This document shows, one piece after another, positions 23,592 through 34,860 of a stretch of DNA of 64,000 nucleotides. The notes under the pieces are model-generated. The model worked only from the letters and a program-made list of their open reading frames with translations. It ran no database searches and was not told the DNA's origin. The position numbers and the translations under genes were made by a program. This stretch comes from Lumbricus terrestris (Eukaryota > Annelida > Clitellata > Crassiclitellata > Lumbricidae): assembly GCA_949752735.1 (NCBI GenBank), contig OX457043.1, positions 4,863,826-4,927,825 on the forward strand, in the 5' to 3' direction. Positions within the stretch are counted from its first letter, which is position 1; every line of letters starts with the position of its first letter.

Positions 23592-25180
23592 TCAATCCGC
23601 CATAGCCTTGACTGCAGACCTTCGAGGTCTTGGGTAAATACTTCCACCCAATTCCATACCAGGCATACCCACGTCTCCAATGTCTCGCTTCGATCGAGAC
23701 CGGTCAGAGCCTTCGAGTGCGACATTTGCAGACCTTGGAAGTCTTGAAAAAATACTTCCACCCAATTCCTGACCAGGCATACCCACGTCTCCAATGTCTC
23801 GCTTCGATCGTGACCGTGCTGAGCCTTCGAGTGCGATATCTGCAGACCTTCGAGGTCTTGGGTAAATACTTCCACCCAATTCCTGATCAGGCATACCCAC
23901 GTCACCAATGTCTCGCTTCGATCGTGACTGGTCAGAGCCATCGAGTGCGATATCTACAGACCTTCGTGGTCTTGGGTAAATACTTCCACCCAATTCCCTA
24001 CCAGGCATACCCACGTCACCAATGTCTCGCTTCGATCGTGACCGTGCTGAGCCTTCGAGTGCGATATCTGCAGACCTTCGAGGTCTTGGGTAAATACTTC
24101 CACCTAATTCCTGATCAGGAATACCCACGTCACCAATGTCTCGCTTCGATCGTGACCGGTCAGAGCCATCGAGTGCGATATCTGCAGACCTTCGTGGTCT
24201 TGGGTAAATACTTCCACCCAATTCCCTACCAGGCATACCCACGTCACCAATGTCTCACTTTGATCGTGACTGGTCAGAGCCATCGAGTGCGATATCTGCA
24301 GACCTTCGAGGTCTTGAGTAAATAATTCCACCCAATTCCCTACCAGGCATACCCACGTCACCAATGTCTCGCTTTGATCGTGACTGGTCAGAGCCATCGA
24401 GTGCGATATCTACAGACCTTCGTGGTCTTGGGTAAATACTTCCACCCAATTCCCTACCAGGCATACCCACGTCACCAATGTCTCGCTTTGATCGTGACTG
24501 GTCAGAGCCATCGAGTGCGACATCTGCAGACCTTCGAGGTCTTGGGTAAATACTTCTACCTAATTCCTGATCAGGCATACCCACGTCACCAATGTCTCGC
24601 TTCGATCGTGACCGTGCTGAGCCTTCGAGTGCGATATCTGCAGACCTTCGAGGTCTTGGGTAAATACTTCCACCCAATTCCCTACCAGGCATACCCACGT
24701 CACCAATGTCTCGCTTCGATCGTGACCGTACTGAGCCTTCGAGTGCGACATCTGCAGACCTTCGAGGTCTTGGGTAAATACTTCCACCTAATTCCTGATC
24801 AGGCATACCCACGTCACCAATGTCTCGCTTCGATCGTGACCGTACTGAGCCTTCGAGTCCGACATCTGCAGACCTTCGAGGTCTTGGGTAAATACTTCCA
24901 CCTAATTCCTGATCAGGCATACCCACGTCACCAATGTCTCGCTTCGATCGTGACCGTACTGAGCCATCGAGTGCGATATCTGCAGACCTTCGAGGTCTTG
25001 GGTAAATACTTCCACCTAATTCCTGATCAGGCATACCCACGTCACCAATGTCTCGCTTCGATCGTGACCGTACTGAGCCTTCGAGTCCGACATCGACTAG
25101 AGACCTTTTCTTGCGTGTTGAGATGCTGGCCTTGAGTTCCGTCTCTAGAGCGAGATAACCAGATTCATCGATTCTTTTTT
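23592..25180 (-). CDS. Gene 2 terminal exon: tandem furin-site polyprotein precursor, one nonsense codon
   Basis: The exon begins after acceptor tttttaatacag, its AA completing a Glu codon from the signal exon. A propeptide ending TRKKR and a second one ending SRSKR match the other family members. Thirteen 38-residue (114-bp) repeats follow, each with RSKR-DIGDVGMP, ELGGSIYP, RPRR-S and ADIALDGS. Both RSKR and RPRR fit proprotein-convertase sites. Cleavage would release acidic peptides like DIGDVGMPGRELGGSIYP and spacers like SADIALDGS. The family's Gly-rich block is absent. The open frame is 333 codons to a TGA at 24255-24257, a CGA-to-TGA change in repeat 7. After it the same frame runs to 23592. 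The gene may therefore be truncated, polymorphic or dying. Tandem cleavage resembles neuropeptide or defence-peptide precursors; actual function is unknown. Confidence 0.75.
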
Positions 25181-25199
25181 CTGTATTAAAAATAAAACA

Positions 25200-25575
25200 C
25201 TTCCTTATGTTACAAGACTAGTGCAGGTAGATTAAAACTATTGAAGGTGGATTATTGGATACGTGTGCTTTCTGTTTCCTGTTTGTGCTACTGCGTCTGT
25301 GAATCCTGCAAGTGGGTGCGTCGCCTCACGGGAAGTTTTTATATAATGCGTGTTTGCGTGTGTGTTCTTGTACATAATTATGTGTGTGCGACATGTTTTT
25401 TGTGTGCTATTTGTGTGAGTTTAGATAGTGTGGCTTCTCTCGTGTTTGAGTGTGTCGTTGTTCTCTGTACATGTTAATTTTGGCATCTGTCGGCGACCAT
25501 TTTTTATGGGTCCAAATCGTGGGTCATCGAGTCGTAGACGCGTTATAGTGTGTTGTTTAGCGTTGATCAGTCAAT
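25200..25575. other. Start of gene 2 intron
   Basis: GTG-rich low-complexity sequence (25300-25480) like that upstream of the silk-like exons; no gene. Confidence 0.4.
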
Positions 25576-25579
25576 CAAG

Positions 25580-25965
25580 CAGTCATATAATTACATGAGT
25601 TTGTATAGCGCCCCTTCAGTATCGCCACTCAGAGGCGCTCCCAACCTAGACCTGGTCGAAAAGAAAATGCGTTTTTCAAAGAGAGTAGAAAGAGACAAAA
25701 GAGTCACGATGAAACGGGCGGAAAGCCGCATGGAGTCCATTCCAAATAGCTTTACTCTTCACCGAAAATGCTCTTATGCTAAATGCATGGTCACGGACGT
25801 GAAACAGGAACGAGGTAGTCACCACGGGCTGCGGAACGCATCGATCGGCGGCCCAGAGAAACGGAGATCTGGGCAAATTATAACTTGCATGGGTCGGGTG
25901 GAGTGCGTGCCAAAGAGCAACGCCAAGCAATGGACGAAGCAGGCGCCCAGTCTTTGATATACTAT
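25580..25965 (-). mobile_element. L2/CR1-type LINE 3' end fragment
   Basis: The minus-strand frame carries a degraded RFYSRAFSVKSKAIWNGLHA-like RT tail. The terminus, on the plus strand, is tatagcgcccc...agaggcgctcccaacct. It lies in gene 2's intron. Confidence 0.55.
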
Positions 25966-26200
25966 AGGACTTATGACCGAATAAATTAATAAACAGTTCA
26001 ATTCCAATAGACGCCGATTCAAAAGTTTCTTTGCGTGTTTATTTGTCAGCAAGTTTTTAAAGAAAAATTACTTTCACGTGCAACTGCACGACAAAACAAT
26101 GAGTAAATTGCGTGTGGAAGACTGGTATCCGATCAGAAGGGCGACTTCAAAAGTGCGACCATCAAAATGGCGAGTTGAAAGGGTGTTCGCTTATTAAAAC

Positions 26201-26485
26201 CATGGGCGGAGACCTAGGCGGGACAGGGGGACGGTCCCCCCAATGAAAGTGTTGGGGGGACGGCCCATGCATTTGTCCCCCCCCAATGTTTGAGCGTCAA
26301 GACTTTTTTGGCAGCGAAAATAGAAATTTTCGTCAAGAATTTGGCCGGATGACTAAAAAAAAGTCATCAACTTTTTTGGCGGCGAAAATAACTTTTTTCG
26401 AGATTTCGCCGGTCGTCAGAAATTTTTCTGAAAATCTCGCGTCTTTCCGTCCCCCCCCAATTCTCGGCCCAGGTCTCCGCCTATG
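26201..26485. mobile_element. hAT-like MITE related to the CATGGGCGGAG family
   Basis: 285 bp. The termini CATGGGCGGAGACCT and AGGTCTCCGCCTATG are flanked by an exact 8-bp duplication, attaaaac. The ends match the 150-bp family but the interior differs: C/G homopolymers and a reiterated gacttttttggc.gcgaaaat. Confidence 0.85.
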
Positions 26486-27020
26486 ATTAAAACACTTTTT
26501 AGAAAGGCGACGCCGACAAAATGGTGGCAATCGAATACTGCATAGGTCTATAAAATATATATATTTTACTCTTCGAACGATATTTCAACTTGGTGACAAT
26601 CGAATGTTCGCTAATTACTTGAATTTCAGCACAAGCAAGTCTGATTTATCATTGGAATTAACATAACATAAGCCTAACGTGTTCTATTTTGGCAACTAAC
26701 ATACTATTAGTTCTATTTTGGCAACTAACATACTATGCAGTAATTTCATCAGATTTATAGGCCCTATAGTATTAATTGATTTGTCCGTTTACTTAGGGGA
26801 ACCCAGGAGGGGCCAGAGGTCCCGCAAGCCAAGAAAACCTAGACAATAGTATCTAATTGACAAAAAACTGATCACGGCAAACCATGTTATGTGAAAAACC
26901 TATCGGTGATAAATCCGTAAGCAACATATGAACAAAATGAACTCTAGACACCGACAACTTAAATACCCAAGTTGTTTGTGTCTTAAGTGCATTCTGTTCA
27001 TAATTGTGTTACTTGCGGAT

Positions 27021-27996
27021 TTAACCCTCAGGCTACCAAGCTTTTTTTGTAACACTGACTACCAAGGGGGGGTGGTTACCACCCCCCTGGATTTTGGGTT
27101 TGGTTTGAGATATCATAACTTGTAATACACCATTTGATTCAGCATTCATTTCTGCACAAAATGGTATATTTAGGTTCAGAACATATGAATGCCCCTCGAA
27201 ATTATGAATTTTTTACCATGGGTACCCGTCGATTCCACAAATTGTATCCTTACGCATAAGGAATATATTAGATTCTGTGTGTTTTATACATGATTTATAT
27301 ATAAAAAGTAGTTTACATATAATAAAGTCCAATATTCAACTATAAAAACTAGTAATAAGTCTGTTTTATGTTCAATCAAAACAAAAAAACATGTTTTAGC
27401 CGCTGAAAAACTTTTACGCAGACATATTGGCTTGCGTTGTAAAAAACCCCAACATTTTCACATATTTTAATTTATTTTGAGCACTTCCGGTCATCAAAAG
27501 ACAAATTATTTAGTATCAGAAAATAGCCCTAAATGCCCTCTACAGAATGGCATAATTTATTTCTATTAAAAAATAAATTATGGATAAGTTATAATAGCAA
27601 AAACATGACAATTTCATAAAAATAAAACACATTTATATATATTTTAATGTATTTTGAGGACTTCCGGTTGTCAAAAGACAACTCAGTTAGCAAGGAAATG
27701 TAGCCCCACATTCCCTCTATAGAATGGTATAATTTGTGTCTCTTAATATTAAAGGGCGGAAAAGATACAGACGATATTCTATGGGGGGTGGTATCCACCC
27801 CCCTGGTACCTTGCGTATATCGGGTGTAACTTTTGAACGGTAGGGGGCATCATCAAACATTTTAGCTCAAAATGTGTCCCAATGAACCTCTACAGCTACC
27901 AATTTTTTCAAAATTTTATTCCAGACGGAACGCGTTTGATTTGCGAAAAACCTAGGGGGGGTGGCAACCACCCCCCCTTGGTAGCCCGAGGGTTAA
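27021..27996. mobile_element. piggyBac-like non-autonomous element
   Basis: TTAA at both ends and inverted termini CCCTCAGGCTACCAAG / CTTGGTAGCCCGAGGG. The interior contains a twice-repeated segment of about 100 bases (around 27455 and 27630, sharing cacttccggt and caaaagaca-type words) and three G-tract hairpins. There is no transposase. Confidence 0.75.
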
Positions 27997-28831
27997 TGGT
28001 AGCATTTAATGCTAACAAACAAATAAGAGAACACTAGTGATTCGATAGTAGTGACTCGTGTGTATTGCTTGATTAAGAAAGGGTTGGTTGGACTCCTTGT
28101 TGGATGTGAGTGCACAGTTCCCGTTTAAATAGTTGCAGGGTGGGCAGTGAGCGAATAATTATATGGAGGGATATCATTTCATACTCTTGGCCCTGCATAT
28201 CTTATAGAAATGAGTTGGCGGCAGGCCTATATATATTATATAATTATCGTTAGTATACGCGCAAAGAGAGTATGACATGGCTTTATGTTTGAATGACAAT
28301 GATTGCATAGTTGAAATTGATTATTATAAGTTGACGGTAATTGGTTTGGGACATAGGACTAATTTTTTTTTAAAAATCCAAATTTGAAGCTGTTTAATCT
28401 CGTTTGGTTTTCATACTTTCAAATTTGGATATTCAGTATTCGTATGGGCTCCATAATTTATGACATTTTTGCGATAAATCTGACCGCACACTTTTGAAAG
28501 ATTATAGGCCTATGCATAGAAAGATTTGACATAAATGCTGAAGCCCATGCTATAATAAAATAAGTTAGTTGTTGATATATGACAGTATGGTAGAGAGCGG
28601 TTCGAATTTGTGGAGGGAGGATTCTTGATAAGCGTATAAATATTCTCAGATTTTCTTCGGTTTGTGATAAAATATAAAATATATGTTCTTTCCAGGAGTG
28701 GTGTCGATCTACGTAGTACCCAGGGAACTCGTAAGAACGAACGCACTTGAATAATCGGGATATCAGTGATGAACAAGTTGGTATAATTTATGAATGAAGA
28801 AGTGACATTTTATATTATATAAAAAGAATAT

Positions 28832-28882
28832 ACAGGGTGGGCCAGCATAAATATCTTGTTCAACTGAATACAAATTGTTACT
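28832..28882. mobile_element. Solo left end of a Tc1/mariner-like MITE
   Basis: TA followed by CAGGGTGGGCCAGCATAAAT, matching the left end at 51117. A hAT element is inserted 51 bases in. Confidence 0.6.
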
Positions 28883-30143
28883 CAGGGCCGGATTAAGGCA
28901 TGTTCAACATGTTCGACCGAACAGGGGCTCCCACACTTTAGGGGCCCCCACACATGCAATAGGAAAATTGTCACCCATGCAGTATGAGTGTTTCTCCTCA
29001 TTGCTGCTAATATTAATTGTGATAGCAAAAACGAGTTTAAATCTCTGAGAAAATTGGAAAAAATATTCGAAAACTACTGATTTTGACATATTCAAGTTTT
29101 GTACATGTGTGGGGACCCTTATTGGAATTTTCATTACCAGGCAGATTGATCTTGAAATCAGTCAGAAATTCTAGTAAGAGCTATAACTTTTATTGCTAAT
29201 TTATACACCTGATACCTCATCAAATCGAAACTCAAGTGCCAAGCAACGCATTATGAAATGGCGTCATTATAAATTATTGTTTATACTATACAGATCTGTT
29301 TGTACGAAGTCAAACAATCAGTCAATCACATAAATTTGTATAGCGTCTAGTAAAGAAATCTACTCAAAGGCGCTCCCAACCCAGGCCTTTTCAAAATCAG
29401 AAAAACCTAAGAAGATGAAAGAAAGAGCCTGCAGAGTCATGGGGGAAGCGAAAGAAGACCACAGGGAGGCTATTTCAGATAGCCGGACCCACTGCCAGGA
29501 ATGTTCTTCACTGCATGGTGACAGTACGCGAAAAGGGGCAAGAAAGTCTCTAGGCCTACAGGTAGCTGTGCGCAGTGAAAGGCGGCCCATGCAGAGAGAC
29601 AGAAGCCGGGTTGAAAAGTTAACATTGGTAAGATGGAGCTTGAACCATGCATGGTCTACCACTGGCGAAAGCGCGGAAATATAGAAAAAAGGTATGTAAT
29701 ATGATGTTAGTTTGCAATAAGTGGCGATGCTACACCAGGGCAAATCAGGGCAAATGTCCTAGTAAAAAACCTCTGCCTTGCCATGGTCGTTGTTCTGCGC
29801 CTCAAGATTGCCAAGAATTTATTTGGGGGATAAAAAAGCTTCTGCACTGTTTGCTTGTAACAGTGCGCTGTCTATAGGCCTACCCTGGTTTGAAACAAGG
29901 TCTAACCATGTATCACTTTAATAATTATTCTTAAACCTTTTACTTTAACACTAGACTGGAATACTAAAAGACATGACTGTTTATATTGTAAGAATATAAA
30001 AATTGAATTAATAGTTGATTCGTTGAATAGGCCTATATATCCTATACAACACGTTTTGTGTGTGTCATTTTGTCGTCCTTTTGTAAGTTGGGGCCTCCAC
30101 AACTTTGCCGAACAGGTTCCCCACATTTGTTAATCCGGCCCTG
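28883..30143. mobile_element. Non-autonomous hAT element with nested LINE
   Basis: The termini CAGGGCCGGATTAA and TTAATCCGGCCCTG are perfect inverted repeats typical of hAT elements. Flanks ttgttact and ctgttact match at 7 of 8 bases. Internal Gly/Pro-coding tracts near both ends are also inverted (ggggcccccacac, ttggggcctccaca). An L2-type LINE end lies inside. No transposase was found. Confidence 0.8.
29310..29750 (-). mobile_element. L2/CR1-type LINE 3' end nested in the hAT element
   Basis: The terminus, seen on the plus strand, is tatagcgtctag...aaaggcgctcccaaccc. The minus-strand frame ends EKAWVGSAFE, matching the family's final residues. Confidence 0.6.
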
Positions 30144-30149
30144 CTGTTA

Positions 30150-30810
30150 CTTGACTAGGTTCAGTGCTTGTATGATCGGTTAACGATTCTATTGAGGACT
30201 GAGAGTAAAAATATTAGTATCGTCAGCGAATAATAGGCCTACAAAGAAAAGACCAGAAGAGACATGACATTGTGGTAGAGCATTAATGTAAGGAGTAGGT
30301 CATAGAAACCCTAGGACGGAACCTTGAGGGATACCATAATTGATCGACTTCAATAGTAACTTGGTACCATTAAACTAACTAATTAATATTCTGTTCCATT
30401 TTTAAACTAGCCTTTTAACCAGTTTTGCTGGATATTTCGAATCCCATAAACATATAGGCCTAATTTTCTTTGCAGAGACCCATAGTCAATAGTATCAATG
30501 GCTTTGACCAGGTCGAGAATTATTCGTATTCAATTTTCTTTTTTTTATCAATTGCATCTGTTATTTTTATCATGCATACTTAGGAGTGGCATGTAGCCTA
30601 TGTTAAATGGCCATATTGAAATCAACTACTGAATCGTCTTTTTGTGTTAATGCCTATAAATTTTGTCCAAGTTTATTTTAGTCGTGCATAATAACATTTA
30701 ACATTTAACTTCATTCATCGTCAAATTTTTCTTCCTCTTCGCCATAAAAATTATGCTCCAGCGTAATACGGTACTGAAGAAAAAAATCACCATAATTCTT
30801 AGCTGGTAGC
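30150..30810. other. Gene 2 intron near the signal exon
   Basis: Traces of a degraded LINE RT (words like accttgagggataccata near 30330, common in L2/CR1 RT) but no coding frame. Confidence 0.35.
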
Positions 30811-30816
30811 AGTTAC

Positions 30817-30892
30817 CTGATGGTGCTGCATCTGAAATCGAATTCAGGTTAGCTGCCGAAAAGGCTATCAACAGGAACAGCCCGATGACCAT
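30817..30892 (-). CDS. Gene 2 signal-peptide exon
   Basis: ATG at 30892; 25 codons plus one base beginning MVIGLFLLIAFSAANL, ending CAG at donor GTAACT. The phase-1 junction to 25180 keeps the frame (Glu). The only clear difference from the gene 1 leader is Ile to Phe, plus one residue near the end. Confidence 0.85.
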
Positions 30893-30982
30893 TCTGTCTT
30901 TCAAGCTGCACGTCGACCAGTGTCAGTAACCTGTTGACGGCAGTGACGAAATGTTGTAGTCAGTCGTATTGCGCAACGGGCA

Positions 30983-30990
30983 AATTTATA
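30983..30990 (-). promoter_or_regulatory. TATA box of gene 2
   Basis: TATAAATT on the minus strand, 98 bases from the ATG, in the conserved promoter block. Confidence 0.7.
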
Positions 30991-30994
30991 CGCT

Positions 30995-32335
30995 TTCCAA
31001 CGGGACGAATTAATAGCTAGGATGTCAAAATTACCCAAACAGATGGCGCTTTTCTTGCATCAGTTCTGAACACGTCAAACGTAAAATACCGGTCCTTGCA
31101 CTCTTTGAACTGTTTCAACTTAAACCAGAAAATACTAAGTGTGCTTATGCTATTCTGTGGAGTGGCAAATTAATGCTATTTAGACTCTAATACTAATGTT
31201 AACGTTAGAGCCCGCAAAACATGATTCCGTTATGGAATCAGATCATACACTCTGGCCCATGATCTTAAATGCCTCATTCCTATTTCATGATAGAGAGTGG
31301 GAGGAAGGGAAAGCGTAGGTAATGGCAGTCATTAATAAAGTCACCCATTTGTCATTCATTGCAGTTCGTTCTCACCACAAGGAATTTTTTTGATTGAGTC
31401 TCCAGAATGCAAAAACCCATAGGTTCATCGACAAATCGTTAGGTAGGCTACACGGCGCGTGGAAGCTTCTAGAATGACCGTTACTGCGACAATTAGGATG
31501 CACTCGAAGGCTTTTATAATTGGAAGAATTTGAAATCATCTGACATAAAAAACATACGAGGCATCGATACTTCACTTGCTTACAAATCGGACTATGGTAT
31601 TTATTTCAATTTGAAAATTGCAGCATTGCAACCGTAGTTTCAGTAGTAGCTGCAGCCGTTGTGGTAGTATCTGCCCGTTCTGCTGTGGATGTCATGTAGC
31701 ATTGGTTGTTGTTGCTGTACTATCATCATCACCATTATCATTTGCTTCCTCTCCTCAATAAATAAACAGCCTTTCTTGCATGAATGTTTGAAACGAGAGA
31801 AATCGACGAGTGTCTTAAAGCAGAAATTTGGTTAGGTAGGCCTAACAAGGGAATCAATGAACTTTGTGTTTGAACTGAATGACAGTTTATATTTTTACAG
31901 CATTCTGCAAGGACGGGTGAACAGGAACGCAATGAAGTCACCTGCAGATGATGCAGCTATGACTACTCCTTTGAGGCTTCTCTGCAGTGTCTTTACGATT
32001 TTCCATCCAATGCGGTAACATACAGCTGGCTAGCCTCGGCAAACGCAACATCTTCTCAAAGTTGGGGTTTCTATGATTTCAATCCGTTCAAACTGATATT
32101 GATTTCTCACCATTAGTCATTGAGTTAAACGTGGCGCTTATCGATCGTTATATTATTACAGCAACATATTGGTATTTAGTGAAGCATGAATTACGATGCA
32201 GACAGTTTTCAGACTGAGGCAGCATGTGCATTGACAATTACTTTCCTCACGAGACATCGCTGTCTCCATTGATGTATGTCTAGCCAGCCAGTCCTAACAA
32301 CTGATCGCCAGAATCGACTTGACTCGCTTATAGAA
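30995..32335. repeat. 5' flank of gene 2, paralogous to the gene 1 and gene 3 flanks
   Basis: Contains GAACACGTCAAAC, GTTTGAAACGAGAG, CATCCAATGC, ACGTGGCGCT and GAGGCAGCATGTGCATTG in the same order as 6700-9060 and 54575-57120. No additional gene. Confidence 0.65.
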
Positions 32336-32400
32336 GCTTACGCATAATAATTATTATGCCGATGACGAGTATACTCGTCCTTCAGGGAACTGTTGTTATT

Positions 32401-32411
32401 TTAATAATAAC

Positions 32412-32474
<63 letters not shown>

Positions 32475-32573
32475 AATACTAATAATAATACTAATAATGC
32501 TTGAATTCTTCTTTGTTTTAGTCTGGTATTAAGCTCGATTGGTCTTTTAATAAACGATTGTGTTATATAATAA

Positions 32574-32635
<62 letters not shown>
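32401..32635. repeat. AAT trinucleotide repeats
   Basis: Two AAT arrays (about 32401-32490 and 32572-32632) with a short non-repeat between. Confidence 0.9.
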
Positions 32636-33180
32636 GGCCATCACGGATTCTCTTGTCCAAAAGGTGCTGGAAGACAACAACGGCATGCTATGATAAAATT
32701 AATTACGTGATTTGGCGGGCGTTCACGAAAGCCAAAATACCGGCCATCAAAGAACCCAATGGTCTGTCCAGAACCGATGGCAAAAGAGCAGACGGAGTTA
32801 CTATAATACCGTGGTCCAGCGGTCGCTGCCTGGCTTGGGACGTCACCGTGCCGGACACATTTGCAGCCTCTTACGAACATCTAACATCGCAAAATACACC
32901 AGCAGCTGAAAAAGCAGCTCAAAATAAGACCAGTAAATACGCTGCCATCTTGCAGTCGCATTACTTCGTTCCTGTGGCCATCGAATCCGGAGGAAGCTGG
33001 CACACTGAGTCTCTGGAATTCGCTCAGGAGCTAGGAGGCAGGATTTCTGTAGCGACCGGTGACCAGCGAGAAACTAACCATCTGCTCCAGCGCTTATCAG
33101 TCGCGCTCCAAATAGGAAACTCGTCCGTGTTGGGCACAACAGAACTTATCAGCAAGGACACTGAGAGGCTTAGGACCTAA
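32636..33180 (+). pseudogene. Retrotransposon RT C-terminal domain, possible restriction-like nuclease fold
   Basis: After a frameshift near 32700 the frame reads NYVIWRAFTKAKIPAIKEP, NGLSRTDGKRADGV, WDVTVPDTFAASY, FVPVAIESGGSW and ISVATGDQRETNHLLQRLSV. Upstream, in another frame, a zinc-finger-like FSCPKGAGRQQRH is visible. This C-terminal region is widespread in invertebrate retrotransposon proteins. The spacing from RADGV to WDVTV resembles PD-(D/E)XK nucleases, which is inference. The rest of the element is missing. Confidence 0.6.
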
Positions 33181-33454
33181 TGTTGAAAACGATTATTTTA
33201 TTTGTCTGCATGTGATTGTGTCAGTTGTTGAAAAAGTGTTATAACAATTTTTTTTAAATAATGATAATAATTACGACAATTTATATGGTGCAGTAACGCA
33301 GCCATGGCGTTACAAGGGCGCCTTACAAAGCAGCTAACATGCGGAATAAACCCTAGTGAGCAAGTGTGATTTTTAGCATGGATTTATGGTGTATAATTTA
33401 CATCGCGCGTTTCAATAATTATAATAGGCTACATATAAAATTGAAAAATTAATT

Positions 33455-33850
33455 CTTATCTGACCATTTATAAAGCGCATGGGCGGAGTTTATCAGGGCT
33501 TGGGGGAGGGCTAAGCCCCTCCAAGAAGATCCAAATTCATTTTTTACCGTGTAAATGGTATCTTTTCCCAGGCTTAGCCCCCCCCAAGAAGGCTTTAGCC
33601 CCTCCAAGAACGGAAACCAAACTCCGCCCATGATAAAGCGCTTCTCGCAGCAAGAGCCTTTCACAAGCGCTCCCAGTGCGTTTAACTCAGAGAAAAAATC
33701 GAGTTTTTAGACGAGAGAAAGACGAGGATACACTACCAGAGAGGATGACAGAGCGAACTGATGGGGAAGTCCATTCCTTAGGAAGGGACCAAAGAAGAAG
33801 GAAGAGGCTTTTGAAAAAAATGCATTAGGAAACTACTCCGTATTTCATGG
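33455..33850 (-). mobile_element. L2/CR1-type LINE 3' end split by a MITE
   Basis: The terminus tttataaagcg...aagcgctcccagtgcg on the plus strand is the inverse of the family end. A 155-bp MITE (33478-33632) sits inside it with a duplicated ataaagcg. Confidence 0.6.
33478..33632. mobile_element. hAT-like MITE, CATGGGCGGAG family, copy 2
   Basis: 155 bp, termini CATGGGCGGAGTTT and AAACTCCGCCCATG, exact 8-bp duplication ataaagcg. It interrupts a LINE, so it is younger than that LINE. Confidence 0.9.
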
Positions 33851-34127
33851 ACAGAAATGTTGACTAATGAACGAGTTTACAAATTAGCAGGGACGAAAAG
33901 CGAGTTAATAGGTCATGTCAAAACCCGGAATTGTGTTACTTTGATCACATCATGCGTCAGCAGGAGAGTACTGAGAGTAGTGTTATTACGGTTCTGGTCT
34001 TCGTAACCGCGGTTGACCTAGAGCATTCTGGCTCGATAACATCATGTCGTGGACCGGACTATCGGAAGCGGATCTATTGAGGACCGTAAATGACAGATCA
34101 TGATGGGATGCATTCATTGGTCCATTC

Positions 34128-34277
34128 CATGGGCGGAGTTTGGTTTCCGTTCTTGGAGGACTAAAGTCTTCTTGGGGGGGGGGCTAAGCCCGGAAAAAGA
34201 TACCATTTACACGGTAAAAAAATCTGTGTCTTATTGGGAGGCTTAGCCCTCATGACCCCTGATAAACTCCGCCCATG
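34128..34277. mobile_element. hAT-like MITE, CATGGGCGGAG family, copy 3 (inverted)
   Basis: 150 bp, same termini, exact 8-bp duplication gtccattc. The interior is in the opposite orientation to copies 1 and 2. Confidence 0.9.
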
Positions 34278-34289
34278 GTCCATTCATGC

Positions 34290-34860
34290 AAGAAACCGAG
34301 GCGAAGCGACGACGGCTAAGTGTCATTACATCATTGATCATTGCTGCTTAGTTCTTGCTGGTCACCCATCTAGCTTAATAGGGCGTCTTGACCGGGTCAT
34401 GCGCTCTGCTGCTCGGCTTATTGGTCATACCTAAATTTGCCCCGATTTCTGCTTACATGCGTGATGTTTTGCACTGGCTTCCAGTCTCGCAGCGCATCTC
34501 GTACAGAGTAGCAGCACTTGTTTTGCGGTGCCTCACTGGTAGTGCCCCGTCCTACTTATCTGATCTCTGTCGCCCTGTCTCGGACATAGCCTCCCGTCGA
34601 GCTTTACGCTCTTCGGCCAATGGGGAGCTGCTGGTCCCTCGAATCTGCTCTACTACTAGACAGCGTCGAGCCTTCTCGGTTGTTGGCCCGTCCACGTGCA
34701 ATGGGCTCCCGCTTGCACTACGCTTACTATCTCAGAATAATTTGCTTGCTTTCTACCAGTTACTCAAGACCTTTCTTTTGAGCTGTGGCTGGGTTGGGAA
34801 CGCGTCGGAGTAGGCTTCTTGAAGGGGCGCTATATAAGTTTTCGGAATGGATGAATTAAT
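34290..34860 (+). mobile_element. 5'-truncated L2/CR1-type LINE with RT C terminus
   Basis: The plus strand reads RLDRVMRSAARLIGHT, then after a 1-base frameshift near 34425 KFAPISAYMRDVLHWLPV, RISYRVAALVLRCLTG, APSYLSDLCRPV, LLVPRICSTTRQRRAFSVVG and LLKTFLLSCGWVGNASE. It ends ggggcgctatataagtttt. This is the best preserved local copy of the LINE whose tail the SINE shares. Confidence 0.8.

Noticed and set aside
23592..25080. CRISPR-like regular 114-bp repeats
   Set aside because: The whole unit is coding, in frame and without unique spacers; the DNA is eukaryotic.
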